Source: Candidatus Desulfopertinax cowenii | Lineage (GTDB): Bacteria > Bacillota > Desulfotomaculia > Desulfotomaculales > Desulforudaceae | NCBI GenBank assembly: GCA_001899445.1 | Contig: MPOA01000001.1 | Span: 62,001-126,000, forward strand | Reading direction: 5' to 3' | DNA length: 64,000 nt | In this document: positions 1 through 7,697 of the stretch, piece by piece | Layout of the letters: the number at the start of each line of letters is the position of its first letter | Numbering within the stretch: the stretch's first letter is position 1 | Program-made: the position numbers and the translations under genes | Notes under the pieces: model-generated | The model's database searches: none | What the model was told of the DNA's origin: nothing | The model's input: only the letters and a program-made list of their open reading frames with translations

Positions 1-603
1 GGCAATGCCCTCCAGCCAGTTGGCATCGCCGTTTTTTTCGTCCGAAATCTGGTCCATTACAAAGATCGGATCGCCACCGTCGTGGTAGATCGGTTCAAAC
101 AACGAGATTGGTTCCTGGATGGAATCCAGCGCGAACACGATCTCCTCGCGGGGCATGTCCAGCTCTTTGGCGATCTCGTTTACCGAGGGTTCCCGTGAAT
201 AGCGGTTGGCCAGGTTGTCCCGAACTTGAAGCGCCTTATACGCCACATCCCGTAGGGAGCGCGAAACCCGGATCGGGTTATTGTCCCGCAAGTAACGCCT
301 GATCTCGCCGATGATCATCGGCACGGCGTAAGTGGAGAACTTGACGTTCTGGTTGAGGTCAAAGTTGTCAATCGCTTTGATCAGGCCGATGCAGCCGACC
401 TGGAACAGGTCGTCAACGTACTCACCCCGGTTGGTGAACCGCTGGATTACACTCAGAACTAGCCGGAGGTTGCCGTTGATGAGCTTGGCCCGGGCCGATG
501 GATCTCCCGCCTTGAGTTCCTGGAACAATTGCTTCATTTCGGCGGCAGTCAAAACGGGAAGCTCGGATGTATTGACCCCGCATATCTCCACCTTGTTGAC
601 CAC
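1..603 (-). CDS. sigG: RNA polymerase sporulation sigma factor SigG, partial (cut by left window edge)
   Basis: The visible part is the first 201 codons; the last roughly 55 residues lie outside the window. SigG directs late forespore transcription after engulfment. The reverse-strand reading starts with GTG at 603 and gives MVNKVEICGVNTSELPVL, the typical SigG N-terminus, followed by a sigma-70 region 2 core (NGNLRLVLSVIQRF, then DDLFQVGCIGLIKAIDNF and KFSTYAVPMIIGEIRR). It is a SigF/SigG-class factor by these motifs; position after sigE, as in Bacillus and Clostridia, favours SigG over SigF. A perfect sigma-F/G-type promoter lies just upstream (636-665), consistent with the known SigF start and SigG autoregulation. 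The start is weakly supported by a run of G residues upstream. Confidence 0.95.
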   Translation of the reverse strand, partial: MVNKVEICGVNTSELPVLTAAEMKQLFQELKAGDPSARAKLINGNLRLVLSVIQRFTNRGEYVDDLFQVGCIGLIKAIDNFDLNQNVKFSTYAVPMIIGEIRRYLRDNNPIRVSRSLRDVAYKALQVRDNLANRYSREPSVNEIAKELDMPREEIVFALDSIQEPISLFEPIYHDGGDPIFVMDQISDEKNGDANWLEGIA

Positions 604-635
604 AACCCGGCCCCCCCGCTTTATTTGGTTTTTCT

Positions 636-665
636 CATTATTGCCGCCCGTATTTCCGTTTATAC
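636..665 (-). promoter_or_regulatory. Sigma-F/sigma-G type promoter of sigG
   Basis: On the minus strand, GTATA (661-665) is followed by a 15-bp spacer and GGCAATAATG (636-645). This fits the forespore consensus GYATA / GGNNANAMTR at every fixed position. It lies about 33 bases before the GTG start of sigG, which in Bacillus is transcribed by SigF and then by SigG itself. Confidence 0.8.
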
Positions 666-724
666 GCGCGCCGCCGTCCGCGGCGCGGCATTGACACCAT
701 CTGCTGCCAAAGGAAAACAAGTGC

Positions 725-751
725 AAAAAAAAACACCCTCGATAGAGAGTG
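725..751 (-). terminator. Rho-independent terminator downstream of sigE
   Basis: On the minus strand CACTCTC-TATC-GAGGGTG forms a 7-bp stem (734-751) followed by nine T residues (725-733). It separates the spoIIGA-sigE transcript from sigG, so sigG relies on its own forespore promoter. Confidence 0.9.
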
Positions 752-934
752 CTGGTCGGTGCAGGACAAACAGACAACAGGCTCAAGCCTGATCACCAGT
801 ACGGCACCGCGGCACGAAAAATGCGCAGCGCTGCCAGAGTGGTCCGAACCGAGCCGCTCTGCCGTTCATAAGCGGAGCACCGGTTGCGGAGGGAACCACG
901 ACCGGCCAGCTCCCACCGACGCCGCCGCTTCCGG
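752..934. other. Gene-free stretch between sigE and its terminator
   Basis: About 180 bases separate the sigE stop from the terminator, unusually long for this compact region. I see no convincing ORF, no ribosome site and no known RNA motif in it. Confidence 0.5.
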
Positions 935-1678
935 TTAGCCGAACCGGTAGATTTCCTTTTTCAGCCGCTTGATGATCCGCTTTTCGAGCCGGGAAATGTA
1001 GGACTGGGAAATGCCAAGCAGGTCAGCCACTTCCTTCTGGGTCTTCTCCTCGCCGTTATGCAACCCGAAACGCAACTCCATGATTTTTCGTTCGCGCTGT
1101 GACAGCTTCTGCAACGCCAGGCGCAATAGCTTGCGGTCTACTTCCTCCTCCAGGTTCTTGTAGATGATGTCCCCGTCGGTGCCCAGCACATCCGAAAGCA
1201 GCAATTCGTTACCATCCCAATCGATGTTCAGCGGTTCCTCAAAAGAAATCTCCCCGCGGATCTTGCTGTTCCGGCGCAGGTACATCAGGATCTCGTTTTC
1301 AATGCATCGGGAGGCGTAGGTGGCCAGCTTGATCCGCTTTCGGGGATCGAAGGTGTTCACCGCCTTGATCAAGCCGATGGTGCCGATCGACACCAGGTCC
1401 TCGATGCCCACCCCGGTGTTTTCAAACTTGCGGGCGATGTACACCACCAGGCGCAAGTTGCGCTCGATGAGCGTGCTCTGCACCGCCTTGTCGCCAGCCT
1501 CCAGGCGGCTGATCAGCCCAGCCTCCTCGTCCACCGTGAGCGGGGGCGGCAGGGCTTCGCTGCTGCCCACGTAGTGGCCTTCGGGCCGGTACCCGAGATT
1601 TCGTAAAAGTTTAATCGCCAGTAAGCGCAGGTAAAGTCTGATTTGCCAAGCCTGACGCATTGTTAATTCCCCCTTCAA
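935..1678 (-). CDS. sigE: RNA polymerase sporulation sigma factor SigE (pro-form)
   Basis: Early mother-cell sigma factor, made as an inactive membrane-bound precursor and cleaved by SpoIIGA. At 247 residues it has the family length. The first ~30 residues form a hydrophobic/basic pro-sequence ([18 protein letters not shown]), followed by region 2 ([32 protein letters not shown]) and a C-terminal region 4 helix-turn-helix ([20 protein letters not shown], about residues 215-235). The ATG overlaps the spoIIGA stop by 4 bases, implying translational coupling with its processing protease. The operon probably starts from the Spo0A-type promoter at 2685-2718. Confidence 0.97.
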   Translation of the reverse strand: MKGELTMRQAWQIRLYLRLLAIKLLRNLGYRPEGHYVGSSEALPPPLTVDEEAGLISRLEAGDKAVQSTLIERNLRLVVYIARKFENTGVGIEDLVSIGTIGLIKAVNTFDPRKRIKLATYASRCIENEILMYLRRNSKIRGEISFEEPLNIDWDGNELLLSDVLGTDGDIIYKNLEEEVDRKLLRLALQKLSQRERKIMELRFGLHNGEEKTQKEVADLLGISQSYISRLEKRIIKRLKKEIYRFG

Positions 1679-2601
1679 GAGAATCCGGCCGCCGTTTCCA
1701 GGAGCCGTGGGTTAACCAGCGCCCGATAACTTGACTCCGGGCACAACCGGCGCCGGTAGACCGCCACCACCACATCCTTTACCCGGACCACCTCCCAGCC
1801 GTACGTGACCTCCACCTGGTCCGGCCGGAAACCCAGTAACAGCCCGCTGGACCGTCCCAGGGACTGAAAGGGGATAAGCCGCAGCCGGGTCGCCCAGCGC
1901 CTGTCCGCCAGACCGGACAGCATCTTCTGGAAATCCGGCTCGGCTTCGGCTTCCAGCGCCGCCTGCAGTTCAGCGGGCAAGAGTTCTCGAACGGCGTCCA
2001 GTTCCACGACGAGCACCGGATGGTTGGTCAGCGGGTCCGACAACTGGTTCCCCGTGTCCACTAGCGCGTTCACGGCCAGCCGCCGGCCGTACAGGGAAAT
2101 GCGCACGGGAACGTGGAACAGACTTCTGATGAACCGTCGCCGCAAAAAGGTGCCTCCCGAACGCCCCACCAGCCAGGTCGACACCAGGGCGGCGACGATG
2201 ATCGGCCAGAAATGGTTCCGCGGCACCTCCACGAATCCTTGCCCACCGGGGGCGAACCCGCTGCCGCCCACGAAGAAGCTGAGGCCGAACACCAGCCCCC
2301 CCAATCCGAAGGAGGCCAGGTAGAATACCACCAGCGCCGCCCCCAGTTTCCGCGCCGGCTGCGGGACGAAGGCAGCCGCCAGCATCAACAGGGAAACGCC
2401 AACCTTGGTTGGTATTTCGGCCAGGACAGCGGGAACGGGAAAAAACAATACGACCGCGTAGACGGCGCCCAGCAGGGCCGCGGCCACCAGCCGCCACAAA
2501 GACCACGGCAACAGGCAAAACCGCGCGGTGAGCCAGAGAATGGCAAAGTTCATCAGCACGTTGCCGAGTAACACCTCGTCCAGGTAGACGGTGTACACCA
2601 C
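1675..2601 (-). CDS. spoIIGA: Sigma-E processing peptidase SpoIIGA
   Basis: Membrane aspartic protease that activates pro-SigE in response to the forespore signal SpoIIR. The N-terminal half holds about five hydrophobic segments. The C-terminal half has the catalytic motif LVDTGNQL (Asp about residue 182), characteristic of this family. It heads the two-gene spoIIG operon and overlaps sigE by 4 bases. I place the start at GTG 2601, 8 bases after AAGGGG; an in-frame GTG at 2610 gives a product 3 residues longer (311) but has a poorer ribosome site. Promoter: see 2685-2718. Confidence 0.95.
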   Translation of the reverse strand: MVYTVYLDEVLLGNVLMNFAILWLTARFCLLPWSLWRLVAAALLGAVYAVVLFFPVPAVLAEIPTKVGVSLLMLAAAFVPQPARKLGAALVVFYLASFGLGGLVFGLSFFVGGSGFAPGGQGFVEVPRNHFWPIIVAALVSTWLVGRSGGTFLRRRFIRSLFHVPVRISLYGRRLAVNALVDTGNQLSDPLTNHPVLVVELDAVRELLPAELQAALEAEAEPDFQKMLSGLADRRWATRLRLIPFQSLGRSSGLLLGFRPDQVEVTYGWEVVRVKDVVVAVYRRRLCPESSYRALVNPRLLETAAGFS

Positions 2602-2660
2602 GCAAGCCACCCCTTGCCCCCAATCCCTACCAGTTTATATGATCGGTGTCCGGGAATATT

Positions 2661-2705
2661 CCAAAAACAAAAACCCCGGTACCAATTATAACAACCGGGG
2701 TCTGG
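2661..2705 (-). terminator. Rho-independent terminator of ftsZ / dcw operon
   Basis: On the minus strand an ACCCCGG arm and a CCGGGGT arm flank a 15-base A/T-rich loop, followed by TTTTTGTTTTT. It lies between the ftsZ stop (2759) and spoIIGA. The loop contains the TATAAT of the spoIIG-type promoter. Confidence 0.8.
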
Positions 2706-2718
2706 AAAAAACTGTCAA
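2685..2718 (-). promoter_or_regulatory. spoIIG-type promoter with 22-bp spacer and possible Spo0A box
   Basis: On the minus strand TTGACA (2713-2718) and TATAAT (2685-2690) are perfect sigma-A hexamers separated by 22 bp rather than 17. The B. subtilis spoIIG promoter has the same over-long spacing and needs Spo0A. TTTGACA overlapping the -35 differs by one base from the 0A box TTCGACA. The architecture is seen; Spo0A control is inference. Confidence 0.65.
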
Positions 2719-2758
2719 AAACGAGAGATGTCCGATTATTTTTCCTCGGGCGTTTTCG

Positions 2759-3808
2759 TTAACGTCTTCTCAAAAAAGCGGGAATATCCAGGTCTTCATG
2801 ACTGTTAAAGGGCTTGAGGTCATCCTCGGCCGCCGCGACCGCCCGGCGCGCAGCATCCGTGTCAAAACCGGTGGCGATCACAGTCACCCGTACTTCCTCG
2901 TTCATACTCTCGTCAATCACCGCGCCGAAAATGATGTTCGCCTCCGGATCCACGGCCTGGGCGATGATCTCGGCGGCCTCGTTCACTTCGAAGAGCCCCA
3001 AGGTCGTCCCACCCGTGATGTTCAACAGTACTCCGCGGGCGCCGTCCACTGAAGTCTCCAGCAGCGGGCTGGAAACGGCCATTCGAGCCGCCTCGGCCGC
3101 CCGGTTGTCGCCGGACGCCGTGCCGATGCCCATCAACGCCGAACCCGTTTCCTTCATAATGGTCTTTACGTCCGCGAAGTCCAGGTTGATCAGGCCGGGT
3201 ACCGCGATCAGGTCGGAAATCCCCTGGACGCCCTGCCGCAGGACGTCGTCCGCGATTCTGAAAGCCTCCACGATGGAGGTGTTTCGATCAATGACCTGCA
3301 GCAGTTTGTCATTGGGAATGGTAATTAGGGTATCCACCCGGGCACGCAGATTCTCGATGCCCATGTCGGCCTGCTGAAAGCGTTTACGGCCCTCAAAAGT
3401 AAAGGGACGGGTAACCACGCCCACCGTCAGGGCGCCCAATTCCCGGGCTACCTCCGCAACAATGGGAGCCGCGCCCGTACCAGTACCGCCGCCCATCCCC
3501 GCCGTTACGAAAACCATGTCCGCACCCTGCAACCCGTGCACCAGTTCTTCCCGACTTTCCTCGGCCGCCTTCTGTCCGATTTCCGGGTTGCCGCCTGCGC
3601 CGAGACCCTTGGTGAGCTTGGCCCCAATCTGGATCTTATGGCTGCACAGCGACACGGCCAGCGCCTGGGCGTCGGTGTTAATCGCGATAAACTCAACCCC
3701 TTTGAGGTTGGCGCTAATCATCCGGTTAACAGCGTTATTGCCGCCTCCACCCACGCCCACGACCTTGATGATGGCAAAGTTGTTGGCTTCGAGTTCCAAG
3801 TCTATCAC
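2759..3808 (-). CDS. ftsZ: Cell division GTPase FtsZ
   Basis: Tubulin homologue that polymerises into the Z ring. At 349 residues it has the GTP-binding signature GGGTGTG (residues 106-112), the T7-loop region NLDFADVK near 210, a short linker, and the conserved C-terminal tail DIPAFLRRR (341-349) that binds FtsA, SepF, ZipA or MinC in other species. The start is GTG with AAAGGAGG 7 bases upstream. It is the last gene of the dcw operon and is followed by a terminator overlapping the spoIIG promoter. No ftsA precedes it; an sbp gene occupies that place. The membrane tether for FtsZ must therefore be encoded elsewhere (SepF is a candidate, not seen here). Confidence 0.99.
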   Translation of the reverse strand: MIDLELEANNFAIIKVVGVGGGGNNAVNRMISANLKGVEFIAINTDAQALAVSLCSHKIQIGAKLTKGLGAGGNPEIGQKAAEESREELVHGLQGADMVFVTAGMGGGTGTGAAPIVAEVARELGALTVGVVTRPFTFEGRKRFQQADMGIENLRARVDTLITIPNDKLLQVIDRNTSIVEAFRIADDVLRQGVQGISDLIAVPGLINLDFADVKTIMKETGSALMGIGTASGDNRAAEAARMAVSSPLLETSVDGARGVLLNITGGTTLGLFEVNEAAEIIAQAVDPEANIIFGAVIDESMNEEVRVTVIATGFDTDAARRAVAAAEDDLKPFNSHEDLDIPAFLRRR

Positions 3809-3884
3809 GCGGCTCCTCCTTTCGCGTGTCCGGCAGCAATCGTTATTTCAACCTGATTAATTCAACGCTTCCAACTGATTCCCT

Positions 3885-4241
3885 TTAAGCGGTTTCACTT
3901 TTTCTGCCCACCAAATAGCGGCGGATAACGCCCAGGTTATGAAACAGGCGAACACCGAAGGCGACCACGGCGGCGATGTAAATCTCCACCCCGAGCCGGT
4001 CACCAATGAATACCAGGAGCGCCGCCATCATAGCGTTCCCGACAAATCCGGACAGGAAAACCAGGTTGTCAAACTTCTCTTCCATCGCCGCCCTAATGCC
4101 GCCGAAAACCGAGTCCAGGGCCGCCAGGATCGCAATCCCCAGGTACTTGGCGTACGCCGCCGGCAGAAACACGGGCAGGTTGAACCCGATCCCGATACCA
4201 ACCACCAGGCCAACCACTGCCAGCCAGATGCTAACCCACAC
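3885..4241 (-). CDS. sbp: Small basic protein Sbp (DUF1290 family membrane protein)
   Basis: A 118-residue integral membrane protein with about four hydrophobic helices and a basic C-terminus (RRYLVGRKSETA). It belongs to the Sbp/DUF1290 family (B. subtilis Sbp), commonly encoded between DUF881 genes and ftsA/ftsZ. The biochemical function is unknown; an association with division is inferred from genomic context. The GTG start at 4241 follows GGGGTG and the stop of the DUF881 gene upstream by 4 bases, so it is almost certainly cotranscribed with ftsZ. Confidence 0.9.
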   Translation of the reverse strand: MWVSIWLAVVGLVVGIGIGFNLPVFLPAAYAKYLGIAILAALDSVFGGIRAAMEEKFDNLVFLSGFVGNAMMAALLVFIGDRLGVEIYIAAVVAFGVRLFHNLGVIRRYLVGRKSETA

Positions 4242-4245
4242 GCGT

Positions 4246-4938
4246 CTACACCCCTTCCTTCAGCGGCCGGACGAATTCGAGGCGGGGACGCCCCTTGTAC
4301 CCCGGCAACACCAGTTCTTCCTTGACTTCGATCCTGACCTCCACCCCCAGGTACCGGGAAGTGTCGACCAGTCCTCCGGGACGCTCCAGCTCCCGCCTCA
4401 GCTTGTCCGGGTTGCCAATGGCCTGGATGCGGTAAGGCGGCGAAATGCGCTCCAGGTTCACGTTGATAAACGGTCCCGCCTGGCGAATCTCGCTGGATGC
4501 CACCAGGCGTTGATCGTTGATGGCGATGGCTTCCGCCTCCGCCGCCCGCAGTTCGTTCACCACCCGCAGCAGGTCCTCGTCTCGGATTGCAAAAATGTAA
4601 TCTCCCCCGGGCACGTTCTCCAGGGTCACTTCCACCCCGGGACCGATGAGTTTGGTCAGCCCCGCCACCACCATGTGCTTCTCGATCTCGGCGCGCAGGG
4701 CAGCCTCCGCTTGTTCGACACCCTGCTGGGCTATAGACACCTTTTCCTCCAGGTCAACAATCTCTTCCCGCAGACCTTTGTTTTCTTTAGTTAACTCGTT
4801 TAATTCGGCGCTCAGGGCGCTGATCCGGGCATCGGGAGACAGAGACGGCTGGGGCACTTCTAGGAGTCTCACCTGCAAGCCGATCAGCAATCCCAGGATC
4901 AGGGTCACGGCCGCGATGGAAAGATACTTGGTCTGCAA
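4246..4938 (-). CDS. DUF881 family protein, second copy (YlxW/YlxX-like)
   Basis: A 230-residue single-pass membrane protein: N-terminal transmembrane helix (about 5-22), coiled coil (about 40-95, many E/L/K), then the globular DUF881 domain with FAIRDEDLLRVVNELRAAEA. The family is widespread in Firmicutes and Actinobacteria next to ftsZ; its molecular role is not established. The TTG start lies 1 base after the previous DUF881 stop. The two adjacent DUF881 genes share the DEDLLRV-NELRAA motif and look like paralogues from an old duplication. Confidence 0.88.
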   Translation of the reverse strand: MQTKYLSIAAVTLILGLLIGLQVRLLEVPQPSLSPDARISALSAELNELTKENKGLREEIVDLEEKVSIAQQGVEQAEAALRAEIEKHMVVAGLTKLIGPGVEVTLENVPGGDYIFAIRDEDLLRVVNELRAAEAEAIAINDQRLVASSEIRQAGPFINVNLERISPPYRIQAIGNPDKLRRELERPGGLVDTSRYLGVEVRIEVKEELVLPGYKGRPRLEFVRPLKEGV

Positions 4939-4939
4939 C

Positions 4940-5656
4940 TCAGGAACCCCCTTCCCCGAAGAGCGGCCGGCCGTAATCGAGCATTGTTTTGCCGGTGTAG
5001 GCCGGCACCACCGCCTCCGGCACCCGCCGGACCGCCACCTGGATGCCCCAGAATTTCAGGGTCGCCATCACCCCGTCCCTCATCTCCAGGGAGGCGATCA
5101 AAGTGTCCGGGTCCCCAATGGCCGTGATCGTGTAGGGGGGCGCCAGCCGCTTGTCCTTGTTTACCACCACGGCCGGCCCAATGCAGCGTATCTCGCTGGT
5201 GGCTACTAAGCGCTCGCCGTTGATCGCCAGCGCCTCCGCCCCCGCCGCGCGCAGTTCATTAATAACCCTCAGCAGGTCTTCGTCGTGCAACACGTAGAGA
5301 TTAGGGTTCTGTCCGGGCTGGGTCGGGGTGCTGCTGTCGTTCAGTACCACCTCGACACCTGGGCCGGTCACCGAGAGCAAACCGGCCTGCATGCGGATAT
5401 TGTCCAGTTCGCGCCGCAGATTCCCATGCCGCGACTCTTCGGCCACCTTGTCCAGTTCGTCCCGGAGTTCCTGGATCCGGGCCCGCAAGGCCTCCCGTTC
5501 CTCCCGGGCCGTCTCCACGTCCTGGGCCAACTGCCGCACCCGCTCGATATTATAAGCGTAAATCTGTTCCTTTTGAACGCGAAACTGCGTCGAAAGCATC
5601 AGTCCCAACACCAGGCCGATCACGATAAGCACCCAGTGAAACTTATACTTCGCCAT
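4940..5656 (-). CDS. DUF881 family protein, first copy (YlxW/YlxX-like)
   Basis: A 238-residue paralogue of the next gene, with one N-terminal membrane helix, a charged coiled coil (REEREALRARIQELRDELDK) and a DUF881 domain containing YVLHDEDLLRVINELRAAGA. Predicted to face the outside of the membrane. The ATG at 5656 has GGAGGTGG 5-8 bases upstream and is preferred over an upstream in-frame start at 5674 that would overlap ftsQ more. It lies between ftsQ and sbp in the dcw cluster, suggesting a role in division or wall synthesis, by context only. Confidence 0.88.
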   Translation of the reverse strand: MAKYKFHWVLIVIGLVLGLMLSTQFRVQKEQIYAYNIERVRQLAQDVETAREEREALRARIQELRDELDKVAEESRHGNLRRELDNIRMQAGLLSVTGPGVEVVLNDSSTPTQPGQNPNLYVLHDEDLLRVINELRAAGAEALAINGERLVATSEIRCIGPAVVVNKDKRLAPPYTITAIGDPDTLIASLEMRDGVMATLKFWGIQVAVRRVPEAVVPAYTGKTMLDYGRPLFGEGGS

Positions 5657-6353
5657 CGTCGCCACCTCCGGCATATTTCACAACCGCTTTTTCAGGCTCT
5701 GAAAGGTCGATGTATTCGACCTTCCGACCCCCCTGCCGGACTAGGCTCAGGATTTCTAACAGCATTTCACCCTTCTGGTCTAACCGCTCCGCCATCCCCA
5801 GGCGCACCTCGATGCCTTCAAAAGTATACAGAGTGTAGCGGAGATCCGGCCCCACAAAGACCTCCGAAAGGTCTTGCACCACCTGGTCGGGGAGACTGAC
5901 GATCGTCTCCAGCACGCGGGTCAGGTTGGGATCACCCACACCCACACCAGTGATCACCGGCAGTCCGTCCCATCCCGTTCCCTTCTTGCGCACCGGAACC
6001 GCTTCCACGTCCACCTCCCACAGGTTTCCACCGATGTTCAGCAGGGCCACCGGTACCCTCTCTTCTATAACTATGCTCACGGTGGCCGGAAGCCGACGCT
6101 CCAGTTCCGCCTGGCGGACCAGCGGCAGCGCCTCCAGTTGTTCCCTGGCCTCCCCAAGCCGGACTCGGAAGATGTTGCTTCCGGGTACGAGCCCACTCGC
6201 GGCCCGAATCTCTTCATCAGTTAACAGGCAATTTCCCGTCACCGTAATGTTGTTAATCTCAAACAGGGGTGAATTGACCAGAATGAATCCGGCGACGAGG
6301 AGAAAGACCAAAAACAGGATGCTTTCCCACCAATTCAACCTTGGTCCCGGCAC
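5643..6353 (-). CDS. ftsQ: Cell division protein FtsQ/DivIB
   Basis: Single-pass divisome protein that links FtsL/FtsB with the FtsW-PBP synthase. It has a short cytoplasmic start, a membrane helix (WWESILFLVFLLVAGFILV), a POTRA domain (FEINNITVTGNCLLTDEEIR onward) and a beta domain (SIVIEERVPVALLNIGG). An open frame continues back to 6473, overlapping murA, but the extra residues look non-coding. I prefer GTG 6353 (about 236 residues), which follows a run of seven G residues. It overlaps the first DUF881 gene by about 14 bases, so the two are probably coupled. Confidence 0.88.
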   Translation of the reverse strand: MPGPRLNWWESILFLVFLLVAGFILVNSPLFEINNITVTGNCLLTDEEIRAASGLVPGSNIFRVRLGEAREQLEALPLVRQAELERRLPATVSIVIEERVPVALLNIGGNLWEVDVEAVPVRKKGTGWDGLPVITGVGVGDPNLTRVLETIVSLPDQVVQDLSEVFVGPDLRYTLYTFEGIEVRLGMAERLDQKGEMLLEILSLVRQGGRKVEYIDLSEPEKAVVKYAGGGDDGEV

Positions 6354-6430
6354 CGGCACCCCCCCTGAATATTTTATTATAACTCCCGATACCGGAACTT
6401 GTCCAAGCACAAACCAGAAAAGGGCGGGCT

Positions 6431-7684
6431 TTATACCCGCACCCTGGTTATATCTGCACCCAATATCTGGCACTTTTCTTCCAGTCTCTCGTAACCTCGA
6501 TCAATGTGTTGTGGTTGTTCCACCACGGTGGTGTTCTCGGCGGCGAGTCCGGCCAGTACCAGGGCAGCTCCCGCCCGGAGGTCGGACGCCTCCACGCTGG
6601 CTCCGCTTAAGGCGCCCCGCCCCTTGATGATCGCCGTGTTGCCCTCGATGCGGATGTCCGCGCCCAGGCGCTGGAGTTCCGGCACGTGTTTGAAGCGGTT
6701 TTCAAAGATGTTCTCGGTCACCGTGGAGGTTCCCTCGGCCAAGCTCAACAGCGCCATTATCTGGGGCTGCATGTCGGTGGGGAAACCGGGATAAGGCATG
6801 GTTTTTACGTTTACGGCCTTAAGCCTCCCCGAACAGTGAATCCGTACCGCCTCCCCGGCGATTTCCAACTCGGCCCCGGCCTCTCGCAGCTTGGCCAGCA
6901 CCGGTTCCACGTGCTCCGGAATCACGTTTTGGACCGTAACGTCGCCCCGGGTGATGGCGGCTGCCACCAGGTAGGTGCCAGCCTCGATCCGGTCCGGGAT
7001 AACGCTGTACCGGCAGGAATGTAGAGCATCCACGCCCCGGATCCGGATCACGTCCGTGCCGGCGCCGCTGATCCTGGCCCCCATCCCATTCAGGTAGTTC
7101 TGTAGATCGACGATCTCCGGTTCCCGGGCAGCGTTGCGCAGGATAGTGGTACCCCGGGCCACGCTGGCGGCCATCATGATGTTCTCAGTTGCCCCCACGC
7201 TGGGAACGTCCAGGTGGATGTCGGCCCCGGTGAGCCCGGCGGCCCGGGCCCGGATGTATCCAGCCTTTTCGTCGATCGCCGCACCGAGCGCCCGTATACC
7301 CCGGAGATGCAGGTCCATGGGCCGAGAACCGATGTTGCACCCCCCGGGCTGGGAGATCACCAGGCTGCCAAACCGTCCCAGGAGCGGACCCAGGACCAGG
7401 TTGGAGGCACGCATCCGCCGCATCAGATCTTCGCCGATCTCTCGGGGTTCAACGCGGGTGGTATCGATACGTAGTTGGTGATCTTCCCGGCAGATCCGGG
7501 CGCCGAGGTACGCGAGCAGTTCGACCATCACCTCCACGTCCTGCAACCTCGGCACGTTGTAAATCACCGACTCGCTACCACAGAGCAAACTCGCTCCCAG
7601 GATCGGAAGCACGGCGTTCTTGGCGCCGCTTACCTTAATCGTTCCCTTAAGGCGGTTTCCCCCCTTGATGATGATACGCTCCAT
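6431..7684 (-). CDS. murA: UDP-N-acetylglucosamine 1-carboxyvinyltransferase MurA
   Basis: First committed step of peptidoglycan synthesis: transfers enolpyruvate from PEP to UDP-GlcNAc in the cytoplasm. At 417 residues it is full length. K22 (SGAKNAVLP) and catalytic C116 in the loop PGGCNIGSRP are present; because Cys rather than Asp is found, fosfomycin sensitivity is expected. Two EPSP-synthase-like domains span the protein. The ATG follows GGGGTGAC. The gene lies between murB (14-base gap) and ftsQ in the dcw cluster. Confidence 0.98.
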   Translation of the reverse strand: MERIIIKGGNRLKGTIKVSGAKNAVLPILGASLLCGSESVIYNVPRLQDVEVMVELLAYLGARICREDHQLRIDTTRVEPREIGEDLMRRMRASNLVLGPLLGRFGSLVISQPGGCNIGSRPMDLHLRGIRALGAAIDEKAGYIRARAAGLTGADIHLDVPSVGATENIMMAASVARGTTILRNAAREPEIVDLQNYLNGMGARISGAGTDVIRIRGVDALHSCRYSVIPDRIEAGTYLVAAAITRGDVTVQNVIPEHVEPVLAKLREAGAELEIAGEAVRIHCSGRLKAVNVKTMPYPGFPTDMQPQIMALLSLAEGTSTVTENIFENRFKHVPELQRLGADIRIEGNTAIIKGRGALSGASVEASDLRAGAALVLAGLAAENTTVVEQPQHIDRGYERLEEKCQILGADITRVRV

Positions 7685-7697
7685 ATGTCACCCCGCC

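Noticed and set aside
2113-2571. Long plus-strand open frames opposite spoIIGA, and many similar ones opposite mur genes
   Set aside because: They are shadows of GC-rich genes on the minus strand: no ribosome sites, low-complexity Arg/Pro/Gly content and no family resemblance.
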